From Metapseudomonas boanensis (GTDB lineage Bacteria; Pseudomonadota; Gammaproteobacteria; Pseudomonadales; Pseudomonadaceae): a DNA stretch of 64,000 bases. The stretch spans positions 310,001-374,000 of the forward strand of contig NZ_JAGTIS010000001.1 of NCBI RefSeq assembly GCF_018704125.1, written 5' to 3'. Below, piece by piece: positions 1 to 9,419 of the stretch. The translations under genes were made by a program, and so were the position numbers. The first letter of the stretch is position 1, and each line of letters starts with the position of its first letter. The notes below the pieces were generated by a model, which saw only the letters and a program-made list of their open reading frames with translations, was not told the DNA's origin and ran no database searches.

Positions 1-2
1 TG

Positions 3-1043
3 GCCAGCAACCGCATGAGCGCGACGCTGGCGCGCTGCCGGCATCGCGTATTCGTAACGGAAGCGGGGCTGCAGGAGGCGGTAGACGGCCAAGTCATCAC
101 GGCGTTGAACGAGGAAGCGATCGCCGGTGCGGCCTTGGGCAACAAGGGCGGGCTGAACCTCATCGTCAGCTACGAGGCGTTCGCGATGAAGATGCTCGGC
201 ACGCTGCGCCAGGAGCTCCTGTTCGCCCGCCATCAGAAGGAGGCGGGGCGACCGGCGCAATGGCTTGGCGTGCCGCTGCTGCTCAGCTCCCACACCTGGG
301 AGAACGGCAAGAACGAACAATCGCACCAGGACCCGAGCTTTGCTGAATCCCTGCTCGGAGAAATGTCCGATGTCGCCGTGGTGCGTTTTCCCGCCGATGC
401 CAACAGCGCCATGGCCTGTTTGGTCGATGCCTACCAACGGCGTGGCGAACTGCATGCCTTGGTGGTGCCGAAGAGCGAGCTGCCGGTGGTCTTATCGGCT
501 GAGCAATCCGAGCGATTGGTCACCGACGGCGTGCTTTGCATCGCCGGTTCGGCTGGGGCGCCAGTCCAACTCATTGCCGTCGGTGCCTTCCAGTTGCAGG
601 AATGTTTGAAGGCTTGGCGGCGCCTCAATGTCCGTGGAGTGGATGCATCGGTCTGTTACCTGCTCGAACCCGGCCGCTTCCGCCAGGGGCGTGACACCCT
701 CGAATCGACCTACCTGTCGCTGGCAACCCAAACGCTGTTCGCCAATCCGGAGGCCGTCCGGGTCGTCGTCAGCCATACCCGGCCGGAGCCCATGCTCGGC
801 GTGCTGCGCCCGCTCGACACGGGCCGCAAAACCCGTGGGCTCGGCTACTGCAACCGCGGCGGTACGTTGAACCTGGCGGGCATGCTCTTCGCCAACCGTT
901 GCACTTGGTTGCACATCCTGAGCGCGGTGGCGGAACTCGTCGCGACAATGCCTGGGGAGTGGCTAAACCCATCGGAGTTGACCGCCATGGCCGGAGCGGG
1001 CGATGTCTTGTCGATTGTCACGTCCGGCCCGTGTGAAATCTGA
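3..1043 (+). CDS. Phosphoketolase, C-terminal part (5' end outside window)
   Basis: The frame is open from base 3 to the window edge, so the N-terminus lies outside. The visible 342+ residues match the second half of thiamine diphosphate phosphoketolases (Xfp family), which cleave xylulose-5-P or fructose-6-P to acetyl-P. The recognisable stretch is the SHQDPSF segment followed by a V.RFPADANS segment, where the family has a 'SHQDPGF ... YLPPDANT' pattern, and an SYEAF motif near residue 52. Acetyl-P formed here could be turned into ATP by acetate kinase. The metallo-hydrolase gene follows after 67 bases. The family call is firm; which of the two sugar phosphates is preferred cannot be read. 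Confidence 0.85.
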   Translation, partial: ASNRMSATLARCRHRVFVTEAGLQEAVDGQVITALNEEAIAGAALGNKGGLNLIVSYEAFAMKMLGTLRQELLFARHQKEAGRPAQWLGVPLLLSSHTWENGKNEQSHQDPSFAESLLGEMSDVAVVRFPADANSAMACLVDAYQRRGELHALVVPKSELPVVLSAEQSERLVTDGVLCIAGSAGAPVQLIAVGAFQLQECLKAWRRLNVRGVDASVCYLLEPGRFRQGRDTLESTYLSLATQTLFANPEAVRVVVSHTRPEPMLGVLRPLDTGRKTRGLGYCNRGGTLNLAGMLFANRCTWLHILSAVAELVATMPGEWLNPSELTAMAGAGDVLSIVTSGPCEI

Positions 1044-1110
1044 CCAACTCGGTTCCCGAACTGCCGGTGCATGCCCTGTACTGACTCGTATAAACCCAGG
1101 AGAAAGAATC

Positions 1111-2466
1111 ATGAAACTACAGTTTCTAGGCGCCACCGGTACGGTGACCGGCTCCCGTTACCTCGTCACCGAAGGGAAGACGCGTATCCTGGTCGATTGC
1201 GGGCTGTTCCAGGGCGTAAAGGCCTTGCGCCTGCGCAATTGGAAGTCCTTTCCGATCGAGCCCGCCGACATCGACGCGGTCGTGCTGACCCACGCCCATC
1301 TCGACCACAGCGGCTATCTGCCGCGGTTGATCCGCGACGGCTTCGTCGGCCCGGTGTACTGCACGCCCGCCACCCGCGCCTTGGCCGAGATCCTGTTGCC
1401 TGACAGCGGCAAGCTGCAGGAGGAGGACGCGGAGCGCGCCAACCGCTACGGCTACAGCAAGCACCACCCGGCCGATCCCCTGTATACGGAGCTGCAAGCC
1501 GAACGCGCCCTCAAGGCGTTCGAAACGCGCGATTTCCACGACGTTTTCGAGATCGGCAACCTGCGCGTTCACTTCACCCCGGCCGGGCACATCCTCGGCG
1601 CCGCGTGTGTGCATGTTGAGAACCTCGAGCGTAAGTTGAGTTTCAGCGGCGATCTCGGCCGCCCGAACGATCCGGTGATGCAGCCGCCGATGCCGGTCGG
1701 CCGCGCCGACTATCTGGTGCTTGAGTCCACTTATGGCGACCGCCGCCACCCGGTGGTCGATGTCGCCGAGCAGCTGGCGACTATCGTCAACACCACCGTC
1801 GGCCGCGGTGGCACGGTCATGTTGCCGGCTTTTGCCGTCGGGCGGGCGCAGGCACTGCTACACCTGCTGATCCAGTTGCGCGCCACGGGGCGCATCCCGG
1901 CTGTGCCGTTCTACCTGGACAGTCCCATGGCCATCGACGTGACGGAGGTGTTTTGCCGATTCCGTGCCGAGCATCGGCTCACCGAAGCCGAGTGCCACGC
2001 CTTGTGCGAAGGCGTGACTTACGTGCACACGGGGCAGGATTCGCAGGCGCTCAGCGCCGATTCGTATCCGAAGGTCATCATCGCCGGCGCCGGCATGCTC
2101 ACGGGGGGGCGTATCCTGCACCACCTCAAGGCTCTTGGCGGCAATCATCGCAATACCTTGCTGATCGCCGGCTACCAGGCCGAGGGCACGCGAGGCCATG
2201 CGTTGCTCCACGGCGCGCGCAGCCTGAAGATTTACGGGGACTACGTGCCGATCAACTGCCAAATCGAGGAAATCGACAGCCTATCCGCGCACGCCGACTA
2301 TGCCGAGATCGGCGATTGGCTGACTCACTTCGAGCAGGCCCCCCGCCAAGTGTTCCTGACCCACGGCGAAGCACTTGCCGCTGACAGCCAGCGCCGTTAC
2401 CTGGAAGACCACCTGGGGTGGAACGTCTTGGTTCCGGAAATGTTCGACGAGTTCGTTCTGGATTGA
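1111..2466 (+). CDS. MBL-fold metallo-hydrolase with beta-CASP/RNA-specificity domain
   Basis: A 451-residue cytosolic protein of the metallo-beta-lactamase superfamily. The zinc-binding motif HAHLDH is at about residues 56-61, GHILG follows near residue 160, and a C-terminal HADY and LTHGE segment completes the beta-CASP layout seen in RNA-processing and RNA-specificity enzymes (YSH1/CPSF-like). The start was placed at the ATG at 1111 because an AGGAGA ribosome site sits just upstream and MKLQFLGATGTVTGS is the usual N-terminus; the open frame extends 36 codons further up without family support. In this neighbourhood (phosphoketolase, CFA synthase) its substrate is unknown; RNA cleavage is an inference from the family. 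Confidence 0.85.
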   Translation: MKLQFLGATGTVTGSRYLVTEGKTRILVDCGLFQGVKALRLRNWKSFPIEPADIDAVVLTHAHLDHSGYLPRLIRDGFVGPVYCTPATRALAEILLPDSGKLQEEDAERANRYGYSKHHPADPLYTELQAERALKAFETRDFHDVFEIGNLRVHFTPAGHILGAACVHVENLERKLSFSGDLGRPNDPVMQPPMPVGRADYLVLESTYGDRRHPVVDVAEQLATIVNTTVGRGGTVMLPAFAVGRAQALLHLLIQLRATGRIPAVPFYLDSPMAIDVTEVFCRFRAEHRLTEAECHALCEGVTYVHTGQDSQALSADSYPKVIIAGAGMLTGGRILHHLKALGGNHRNTLLIAGYQAEGTRGHALLHGARSLKIYGDYVPINCQIEEIDSLSAHADYAEIGDWLTHFEQAPRQVFLTHGEALAADSQRRYLEDHLGWNVLVPEMFDEFVLD

Positions 2467-2480
2467 TCGGGAGCGCGCGG

Positions 2481-3615
2481 ATGGACATGGCTCGAATTTA
2501 CGAAAACCACAAGGCCAGAGGCCTGCAAGCTATGCTCAATTCCGCCGGAGTTTGCCTCGACGGCAGTCGACCCTGGGACTTAGGGGGCACGATTCGAGTC
2601 TGTTCGGACGCCTGCGCCGACAGGGCAGCCCCGGTCTCGGCGAAGCGTACATGGACGAATGGTGGGACTGCGAGCAACCGGACGAGTTCGCCGCGCGCCA
2701 ATTGCGCGCGGTCCGATCTCCAACTCGTCGGCAGTTTACCCGGACTCTGGTACGAATGGCGGGCGCGACTGCTCAACCTCCAGTCGCGTTGCCATGCCTG
2801 GATCGTCGGCAAGCGATACTACGACCTCGGCTACGAGCTGTTTGCATGCATGCTTGATCGCCGCATGACCTACGCCTGCGGCTACTGGCAGGACGCGGTC
2901 AGCTTAGAGGAGGTGCAGGAAAGGAAACTGGCGCGGATGTGCTGGAAACTCGGCCCGATGGTGGGGGCCCGGGTGCTTGAAATCGGCTGCGGCTGGGGCA
3001 GTTTCGCCGAGGATGCCGCTTCCCGTTATCGCGCTCAGGTAGTCGGCATCACTATTTCCCAGAACCAGACGGTTTACGCCGCCGCACGCTGCCGCGGACT
3101 GCCGGCGGATATACGCCTTCAGGATTACTGCGACGTGAACGGTCGCTTCGATCACCTCGTGTCCCTAGGCATGTTCGAATATGTCGGCGTAAAGAATTAC
3201 TGCACGTACATGACGACCGCGCACCGTCTGCTGCGCGACGATGGCTTGTTTCTGCTGCATACCATCGGCAGCAACACGTCGGTGCATACGACCGGTTCCT
3301 GGATCGGCGAATACATTTTCCTGAACGGCATGCTACCTTCGATTGCGCAAATTGCCCCAGGCCATCGAAGCACGTTTCGTGATGGAGGACTGGCACAACT
3401 TCGGCGCCGATTACGACCAAACGCTAATGGCTTGGTACGCAAACTTCGAACGCCACTGGCCAGAGTTGGTAGGGCACCACTATCAGCGCTTTTTTCGCAT
3501 CTGGCGTTACTACCTGTTGACCTGCACCGGATCGTTCCGCACGCGCAAGAACCAATTGTGGCAAATCGTGTTGAGCAAACATCGAGTCACGAACGGCTAC
3601 TGCTGCCTGCGCTGA
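2481..3615 (+). pseudogene. cfa: Cyclopropane-fatty-acyl-phospholipid synthase, frameshifted
   Basis: Similarity to CFA synthase (adds a methylene group from S-adenosylmethionine to membrane fatty acids) runs through three frames. The N-terminus is read from ATG 2481. A shift near the G run at 2582-2587 moves to a frame containing GLGEAYMDEWWDC. A second shift between about 2710 and 2770 returns to the first frame with NLQSRCHAWIVGKRYYDLG, the SAM site LEIGCGWGSFAED, and MFEYVG. A third shift at the C run 3355-3358 leads to RFVMEDWHNFGADYD and the end at 3615. All the expected blocks are present in order, so the gene decayed recently, or the assembly has indel errors at homopolymers. As written no full enzyme is made. 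Confidence 0.85.
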
Positions 3616-3880
3616 AATATCGACTAAGCCAGTAATCATGGTGACTCATGGTCAGTTCCATTACTTCACGGATGGGGCATGCAACTTCTAGGTCGAAGCC
3701 CTTCCAACCAAATACAACTGGAAAGGCGTTCATTTTTGCAACGCCTCTGAGAGCCGCACAGCGCGCGAGGCCTTCGCCAATTGGCCGTGCATCGCCCAGA
3801 TTTCAAGATTATGGCGATACCACGTACCGGCTGAAAAAAGAGCGTGCTCGGTAGCGGCGGGGCGTGGTTGAGGAAACATC
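3616..3880. other. Gap between cfa pseudogene and ABC1 kinase; no supported gene
   Basis: A short frame starting at ATG 3639 is broken by TAG after 17 codons and then stays open for about 60 codons. No family was recognised and there is no clear ribosome site, so it may be debris of a lost gene. No promoter or terminator could be assigned with confidence. Confidence 0.4.
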
Positions 3881-5473
3881 ATGTCCGGTTTGAGAAGACT
3901 GCTCCAGGTCACCTACACCATCGGTTCCTATCTGTTCTGGTGGCTGTTGGTGCGTCTCCACCTGCGACGTGTCACGATGACGCCCGCGCAACGGTTGCGT
4001 TGCACCCTCGAGCGACTGGGCACCGCGTTCGTCAAGCTCGGTCAAGGTTTGAGTCTGCACCGCGATCTGCTGCCAGAGGAATACATCCACGAGCTGCAAA
4101 ACCTGCAGGATCGGGTCGGGCCGTTTGCCAACGATGTTGCAGCTCGCGAAGTGGAGACCGCCTTAGGCAAGCCTATAGCCGAACTGTTTGCCGAATTCGA
4201 ACTACGTCCACTGGCGGCAGCCTCGATTGCGCAGGTGCATAAGGCAAGGATGTGCGACGGCCGTTGGGTCATCGTAAAAATCCGGCGACCTGGCATCAAG
4301 ACTGAGATCGATCGCGACATGCGATTGCTGCGGACGGTGATGCAGGTGCTGCTCACACTTTCACCGTGGCTGCGACGCTATGAGCCACTCACGATCATCG
4401 ACGAGATCTGGACCAACCTGCGAAAGGAGACGGACTTTCGCAAGGAGGCGCACCAGATCGAGCATTTCGTCGGAGCCTTCCAGGACTCCGCCACCGTGCA
4501 CGTGCCAGCCCTGATCGACGGACTCTATTCAGAGTCGGTATTGGTGCAGGAAATGAGTAGCGGGCGGCGTGTGGACGATCCAACGATCGGGGAAGACGGC
4601 GCACGGCTGGCGCAGGCGTTCGTGGAGGCTTATCTCCAGCAGGTATTCGTCATGGGTGTGTTTCATGGCGATCCACATCCGGGCAATTTGTTCGTCATGG
4701 AGAGCGGGAAACTCTGCTTTCACGACTTTGGCATCGTCGGGGTGCTGAATCCGCGGATACGACGCCATCTCGCAGCGTTCCTGCTGGCCTTCGTGCATCA
4801 AGACGGCGAATGGCTGCTTGATGCTGCCGTGGAACTGGGGTTGCTCGAGGGCGATTTGAAACGCGAGGAATTCCGCCAGGGCCTGCAGGAGATAATCGAA
4901 GAATATGCCGGGCTGCCGCTCAAGGAGTGGTCGCTCGCGGAAGTGTTCTTGCGCGTCGCACGCCTTGGGCAGGGGCGCCATATGCGTCTCCCGCACAATT
5001 TGCTGGTCCTGATGCGCGCAATGGCACTGATGGAGAACGCTGTGCGCAGCCTCGATCCGGAGTTCAATCTGTTGGGAGGCTTGCTCGCCAAGGCCGAGGC
5101 CGTGCTCAAAGCCACCGCCGCCGTCGGCGCCGAAACCGGATGGAGCCGGTTGCGCTTCGAAATGGCCTCCGGCGCGCAGGAACTGCCAGCCGAGCTCGGC
5201 GCCTTGATCCATCGCCTACGCGCCAATGGTCTTGAGATTCGGCTGCAGCATCATGGAATGGAGCACCTCGAAGGACATATCGATCGCGCCAGCAACCGCG
5301 TGGCCTTGGCGCTCGTGACGCTAGGTCTCTATATCGCCGCTTCGCTGTTGATGCTGAATTCCATCGGACCACGGCTTGGGGAGATACCGTTGCTCGCGGC
5401 GGCGGGCTATGCGTTGGCGTTGTGGTTCACCCTGCGCCTGGCGCGTGGAATATCCCGTTCAGGGAGACTCTGA
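3881..5473 (+). CDS. ABC1/UbiB-family atypical kinase-like membrane protein
   Basis: A 530-residue member of the ABC1/AarF/UbiB family. Diagnostic blocks are KLGQGLS near residue 49, the alanine-rich loop AASIAQVHKA, the ATP-lysine segment VKIRRPGI, KETDFRKEA, the catalytic FHGDPHPGNLF, and the metal-binding HDFG. Two hydrophobic segments at the C-terminus (about 470-490 and 500-520) give the usual membrane anchor. In UbiB the family supports ubiquinone synthesis, but the position here between CFA synthase and SAM synthetase suggests a lipid-linked role rather than the housekeeping ubiB. All catalytic motifs look intact. Confidence 0.88.
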   Translation: MSGLRRLLQVTYTIGSYLFWWLLVRLHLRRVTMTPAQRLRCTLERLGTAFVKLGQGLSLHRDLLPEEYIHELQNLQDRVGPFANDVAAREVETALGKPIAELFAEFELRPLAAASIAQVHKARMCDGRWVIVKIRRPGIKTEIDRDMRLLRTVMQVLLTLSPWLRRYEPLTIIDEIWTNLRKETDFRKEAHQIEHFVGAFQDSATVHVPALIDGLYSESVLVQEMSSGRRVDDPTIGEDGARLAQAFVEAYLQQVFVMGVFHGDPHPGNLFVMESGKLCFHDFGIVGVLNPRIRRHLAAFLLAFVHQDGEWLLDAAVELGLLEGDLKREEFRQGLQEIIEEYAGLPLKEWSLAEVFLRVARLGQGRHMRLPHNLLVLMRAMALMENAVRSLDPEFNLLGGLLAKAEAVLKATAAVGAETGWSRLRFEMASGAQELPAELGALIHRLRANGLEIRLQHHGMEHLEGHIDRASNRVALALVTLGLYIAASLLMLNSIGPRLGEIPLLAAAGYALALWFTLRLARGISRSGRL

Positions 5474-5552
5474 CGGAGATTCATAACCGCCGAGAGCCGT
5501 TGCATATCAGCCCTCGCGGCTAACCCACAATGGTTGACGCACAGGAGAGGTC

Positions 5553-6731
5553 ATGAACGACATGGAGTTGGTGATCACTAAGCACGAATCGTTTCAAGCG
5601 CGCGCGTTCGAGATGTGCGAACACAAGGGCATCGGTCATCCGGATAGCTTGTGTGATGGTGTCGCGGAGGCTGTGTCGCTGGCTCTCAACCGAGCGTATC
5701 TGCAAGCCTTTGGACACATCCTGCATTACAACGTCGACAAGGCCTTGTTGATTGGCGGCCAAAGCCTGCCGCGCTTTGGCGGCGGACAGGTGCTGAAACC
5801 GATGCGCCTGATCATAAGCGGTCGAGCCAGTCCCTTGCCTGATACTTGGCTGTCTGAGCTGGTAAGGGACGTCGCATACCGCTATCTGTCTCAAAACGTG
5901 CGCTGTGATCCGGCGTTATTCGAAATCGAATGTGCGGTGCGTACTGGGAGCCCTAATCTGCAGCAGGCTTTCGTGCGCGGGACGTCCCGCGCCCTTGCTA
6001 ACGACACCTCATTCGGAGTCGGTTTCGCTCCCTACTCGACCCTCGAAAAAAATGTGCTGCAACTTGGGACGCTATTGCACTCGGCAGCGTTTCAAGTGCG
6101 ATTTCCGGCGGCGGGCGACGACTACAAGGTCATGGCAGCACGGGTTGGCGGAAGGTTGGCGTTCACCGTCGCGTTGGCACTCGTCGACCGGGAGATTCCC
6201 GATGCAGCAGGGTACTTCGCAGTCAAGGAGGCTATCAGGGAGCATTTACTCTCGACCCTGACGAGCCCTTGTGATCTTGCCATTAATACGCTCGACGATG
6301 CGCATGCGAGCACCGTGGATGGGATTTACCTGACCGTTTCCGGGTTAAGTTCAGAGCAGGGTGACGACGGCGAGGTCGGCCGAGGCAACCGCATGAACGG
6401 GCTGATCACCCCTTGCCGCAGCATGTCACTTGAGGCAGTGGCAGGGAAAAATCCGGTGTCCCATGTCGGCAAGCTGTACAACGCACTCGCATGGGAAATA
6501 GCACGCGCCGTCATTGCCGAGATCGAGGGCGTGGAAGAGGCCACGGTGCAACTACTATCGCGCATTGGCCAGCCGGTTGAGCGCCCAGCGCTGGTTGCGA
6601 TCGAACTGGCGTGCCGCGGGCGCTTGACCTTGGCCATGCGCCAAGCGGTACAGAGTCTTGTACATGCACGGCTCTCGGACATCGAGTGTACTTCCTCACG
6701 TTTGGTACGTGGCGAGCTACCTGCCTTCTGA
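5553..6731 (+). CDS. Archaeal-type methionine adenosyltransferase (SAM synthetase)
   Basis: 392 residues of the archaeal-type S-adenosylmethionine synthetase family, distinct from bacterial MetK. Diagnostic blocks are HKGIGHPDSLCDGVAEA near the N-terminus, HYNVDKALLIGG, and GRGNRMNGLITP followed by AAGKNPVSHVGK-like sequence (here AVAGKNPVSHVGKLYN). The reaction is ATP + methionine to S-adenosylmethionine. AGGAGAGG precedes ATG 5553; a second ATG three codons on is also possible. The gene is 79 bases behind the ABC1 kinase gene. Together with the CFA synthase remnant it makes a SAM-producing and SAM-using pair. Because a housekeeping MetK is expected elsewhere, this copy was probably acquired horizontally. 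Confidence 0.9.
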   Translation: MNDMELVITKHESFQARAFEMCEHKGIGHPDSLCDGVAEAVSLALNRAYLQAFGHILHYNVDKALLIGGQSLPRFGGGQVLKPMRLIISGRASPLPDTWLSELVRDVAYRYLSQNVRCDPALFEIECAVRTGSPNLQQAFVRGTSRALANDTSFGVGFAPYSTLEKNVLQLGTLLHSAAFQVRFPAAGDDYKVMAARVGGRLAFTVALALVDREIPDAAGYFAVKEAIREHLLSTLTSPCDLAINTLDDAHASTVDGIYLTVSGLSSEQGDDGEVGRGNRMNGLITPCRSMSLEAVAGKNPVSHVGKLYNALAWEIARAVIAEIEGVEEATVQLLSRIGQPVERPALVAIELACRGRLTLAMRQAVQSLVHARLSDIECTSSRLVRGELPAF

Positions 6732-6767
6732 TCCACAAGCCAGACCTGATCGGCGAGACCTGGAGCC

Positions 6768-6778
6768 GGGGGGGGGGG
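6768..6778. repeat. Run of 11 G in the MAT / TPM intergenic space
   Basis: Eleven consecutive G residues lie 37 bases after the SAM synthetase stop and 10 bases from the end of the convergent TPM gene. This is the longest homopolymer seen in the window. It is non-coding, so it does not change a product. Confidence 0.9.
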
Positions 6779-6787
6779 CGGCGCAAC

Positions 6788-7405
6788 CTATGACAGAATC
6801 ACTAGGCGGTTGGGTAGCTCGTTACGTTCATGCGTGGCTGGTAGGTGCTCTTTGAGTAGTACGCCGCACGTCTCGATGCAGGTGAGGAACCCCTGCAGTG
6901 TCTCACCACGCTTCACTTGGTTGGTGAAAGTCTCAACAATGGCCTGCCAGGTGGAATCATCCAGACGGCTGGAAATCCCCCGGTCCACCAGAATCTCCAC
7001 ATAGCGCTCGGCTTCCGAAACGAAGATCAACATGCCGCTCTCCGCCTCTGTGTTATGCAGGTTAAGTTCAATAAACTGCCGCCGAGCCAGGTTGCTGGCA
7101 CGCCAATAACGTACTGAGCGAGGGATTAGCCGGGTTGTGATAGCGGGCACGCGAAACAGCAAGCCACAGCTAATGAAGGTTGCCCATTGCACTAACAGCA
7201 GATTTCCCGCGTTCAGCCAACCTCCAACGATGTTTACTGAGCCGGGCAGCAGCAAGGCGATCAGTCCGGCCCAGAGCAAGGGGATATAGGCATAGTCATC
7301 AGCCTGCGCCGCCAACACAGTTACAAGTTCGGCGTCGGTATCACGCTCGATCCGCTGAATCGCCGCAGCCACCTGCTGCTGCTCACTTTCAGTCAGTAGT
7401 TTCAT
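6788..7405 (-). CDS. TPM-domain membrane protein (second YgcG-like gene)
   Basis: 205 residues. An N-terminal half of the TPM fold (ESEQQQVAAAIQRIERDTDAE, residues 6-26) is followed by two hydrophobic segments (about residues 40-60 and 70-90), then by a soluble half with FVSEAERYVEILVDRGI. TPM domains occur in a photosystem II repair phosphatase of plants and in bacterial envelope proteins whose chemistry is unsettled. The gene is the last of a lemA-TPM-TPM operon, 15 bases behind the first TPM gene. Most likely it is an inner-membrane partner of the upstream genes. Confidence 0.8.
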   Translation of the reverse strand: MKLLTESEQQQVAAAIQRIERDTDAELVTVLAAQADDYAYIPLLWAGLIALLLPGSVNIVGGWLNAGNLLLVQWATFISCGLLFRVPAITTRLIPRSVRYWRASNLARRQFIELNLHNTEAESGMLIFVSEAERYVEILVDRGISSRLDDSTWQAIVETFTNQVKRGETLQGFLTCIETCGVLLKEHLPATHERNELPNRLVILS

Positions 7406-7420
7406 TAATTCTCCGCAGAG

Positions 7421-8140
7421 TCACCAACCACCGGAGGCTCCACCGCCACCAAAACCTCCGCCTCTCCCACCAAAACCCCCTCGGCCCCTGCCATGTCGCA
7501 TGCCGCCGAGCAGCGCACCCGCTAGCAAAGCACTGCGGCCATGCCCTCTTCGGATGAAGGTCAAGATGATGACGAACAGAATGACTAACAACGCCGGCAA
7601 CGGCTCCTCGCCATCTTGGTTATCAGCGATTAAACCCTGTTCGCCTTGCAGTGGTTTGCCACCGAGCACCCAGATCATCGCTGCAGCCCCCTCGTTGATG
7701 CCTCGGGCAAAATCACCCTGTTTGAAGGCTGGCTTGATGATGTTGTTGATGATTAGCGATGACTGGGCATCGGTCAGGCGGCCTTCCAGGCCATAGCCAA
7801 CCTCAATGCGAATCTGGCGCTCGTCCCGCGCGACGATTAGCAGTGCGCCATTGTCCTTCCCCTTCTGACCAATGCCCCAGCGGCGCCCCAATTCGACGCC
7901 GAAATCTTCGATGCTGCGCCTTTGAAGATCTGGAACAGTAACCACCACTACTTGATCGCTGGTTGCCTGCTCATGGGCCGCCAGCATCCGTGCCAGGCTG
8001 AGCTCGGCCTGGTTATCGAGCAATTCGGCACGGTCTACGACCCGGCCACTCAGTGCTGGAAATCCCACCTCTTCTGCCAGCATGCCAAGGGGGAAAGTGC
8101 AGAGAAAAACCCATGGGAGAAGCCTTGTCGCCCGCCACAT
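7421..8140 (-). CDS. YgcG-like TPM-domain protein with Gly-rich tail
   Basis: 239 residues with an N-terminal signal peptide (hydrophobic segment 8-22, LAEE cleavage area), a TPM domain at about 25-150 (VVDRAELLD, DNGALLIVARDERQIRIEVGYGLEG), one transmembrane segment near 185-205, and a C-terminal tail rich in glycine ending GGGGASGGW. This order is typical of YgcG proteins that travel with LemA. The start overlaps the lemA stop as TGATG at 8138-8142, so translation is probably coupled. The function is unknown beyond an envelope location. Confidence 0.85.
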   Translation of the reverse strand: MWRATRLLPWVFLCTFPLGMLAEEVGFPALSGRVVDRAELLDNQAELSLARMLAAHEQATSDQVVVVTVPDLQRRSIEDFGVELGRRWGIGQKGKDNGALLIVARDERQIRIEVGYGLEGRLTDAQSSLIINNIIKPAFKQGDFARGINEGAAAMIWVLGGKPLQGEQGLIADNQDGEEPLPALLVILFVIILTFIRRGHGRSALLAGALLGGMRHGRGRGGFGGRGGGFGGGGASGGW

Positions 8141-8751
8141 CAGAACTTCACTTGCGGAGCCTGTTCCGCATCCTTCGCCGTGGACTCGAAGCTCTCGCGG
8201 AGCTGCAAGTCGCTGTAAAGCAGGCTATGCCAGATGCGCCCGGGGAATGTCCGAATTTCCGTGTTGTAGCGCTCAACTGCCGCAATAAAGTCACGACGCG
8301 CTACAGCGATACGATTTTCTGTACCTTCCAGTTGGGACTGCAGGGCAAGGAAGTTCTGGTTGGACTTCAGGTCCGGATAGCGCTCCGACACCACCAGCAG
8401 CCGGCTCAGCGCGCCGCTCAACTGATCCTGCGCCTGCTGGAACTGCTTGAGCTTCTGCGGATCATCCACCGTGCTTGCATCTACCTGGATGGAGGCTGCC
8501 TTGGCGCGTGCCTCAATCACAGCAGTAAGGGTTTCTCGCTCTTGCTGTGCGTAGCCCTTGACCGTTTCTACCAAGTTGGGAATCAAGTCAGCACGCCGTT
8601 GATATTGGTTCTCCACCTGCGCCCAAGCAGCCTTCACTTGCTCATCATAGGATGGGATGTTGTTGATGCCGCAGCCGGTGAGCAGCCACGACATGAGCAG
8701 GACCGTGGCTACGCGCCAGTTGAGCCAGTAGCGGTGCTTGGAATAGGTCAT
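8140..8751 (-). CDS. lemA: LemA-family lipoprotein
   Basis: 203 residues. A lipobox LLTGC near residues 23-27 marks it as a lipoprotein, unlike many LemA proteins that are simply anchored by a helix. The LemA core follows: NQYQRRADLIPNLVETVKGY, then LSGALSRLLVVSERYPDLKS and NRIAVARRDFIAAVERYN, a mostly helical bundle. The gene opens the lemA-TPM-TPM operon and is translationally coupled to the next gene. The biochemical role of LemA proteins is not established. Confidence 0.88.
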   Translation of the reverse strand: MTYSKHRYWLNWRVATVLLMSWLLTGCGINNIPSYDEQVKAAWAQVENQYQRRADLIPNLVETVKGYAQQERETLTAVIEARAKAASIQVDASTVDDPQKLKQFQQAQDQLSGALSRLLVVSERYPDLKSNQNFLALQSQLEGTENRIAVARRDFIAAVERYNTEIRTFPGRIWHSLLYSDLQLRESFESTAKDAEQAPQVKF

Positions 8752-8849
8752 GCGCTTGTCCCATTTTGCGGATTGATTGGGCTTGGCACCGTCGGTTACG
8801 CCAGTTTTCCATTCTGAGTCTAGAGACTCTCAGCCACCGTGCTTGAGGC

Positions 8850-9314
8850 TCACTTGGCCGGCGCAGATGGCATACGGTCCAGCATCATCTGCATCATGGA
8901 CTCCATCATGTCCATACGCTTTTCCATCATTTGCTGGCGCGCGACCATACCGCCACTCATGTCATTGTCACCTTGCATCCCCCCCATCCCCTGCATGCCA
9001 CTGCCCATCATCTTCATCATGGCCATGCCGTCGTTCATCAGCTTCATGTGCTCGGCCATCAAGGCCTGACGCTCCGCCGGCGTCTTCGCTGCCGCCATCT
9101 TTTCATGCATGGTTTGCATGGCCTTCATGTGCTCGTCCATCGAGGCCATCATCTCGTTGCCCATGGGCTTGGCTGTGGCCCCCTTCTCAGCAGTCGCAGC
9201 TGCAGGTGCGCCGGCCGGGTGATGTGTCTCATGCTCGTCTGCGCTTTGTGCCACCGCCCCCAACGAGGCAACAGCCATACCCATCCCGATCAGCGCATTG
9301 CGAAGGTTCGACAT
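8850..9314 (-). CDS. Met-rich periplasmic protein, probable copper-binding
   Basis: 154 residues with a signal peptide (hydrophobic segment 8-22, AVAQSAD cleavage area). The mature part is short on aromatic residues and extremely rich in methionine, with many MM, MxxM and KMM pairs and several His residues (HETHH near the mature start). Such Met/His clusters bind Cu(I)/Cu(II) in periplasmic resistance proteins. It is predicted helical and unlike PcoE or CusF in sequence. No CopR-like box was found in the 90 bases upstream. The copper role is inferred from composition and neighbourhood. Confidence 0.7.
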   Translation of the reverse strand: MSNLRNALIGMGMAVASLGAVAQSADEHETHHPAGAPAAATAEKGATAKPMGNEMMASMDEHMKAMQTMHEKMAAAKTPAERQALMAEHMKLMNDGMAMMKMMGSGMQGMGGMQGDNDMSGGMVARQQMMEKRMDMMESMMQMMLDRMPSAPAK

Positions 9315-9419
9315 GATGGTTTCCTTTCAAAAGTTGAATGATGACCGTTGTTACTCGTCTGTCGAGCCAGCACACGGCCTTAATGTTGGGCAGGGTCGCT
9401 ATGCCTAGAAAACGTCTGC

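Noticed and set aside
3639-3854. Small gene between cfa and the ABC1 kinase
   Set aside because: Frame is interrupted, alternatives overlap, and no family or ribosome site supports any of them.
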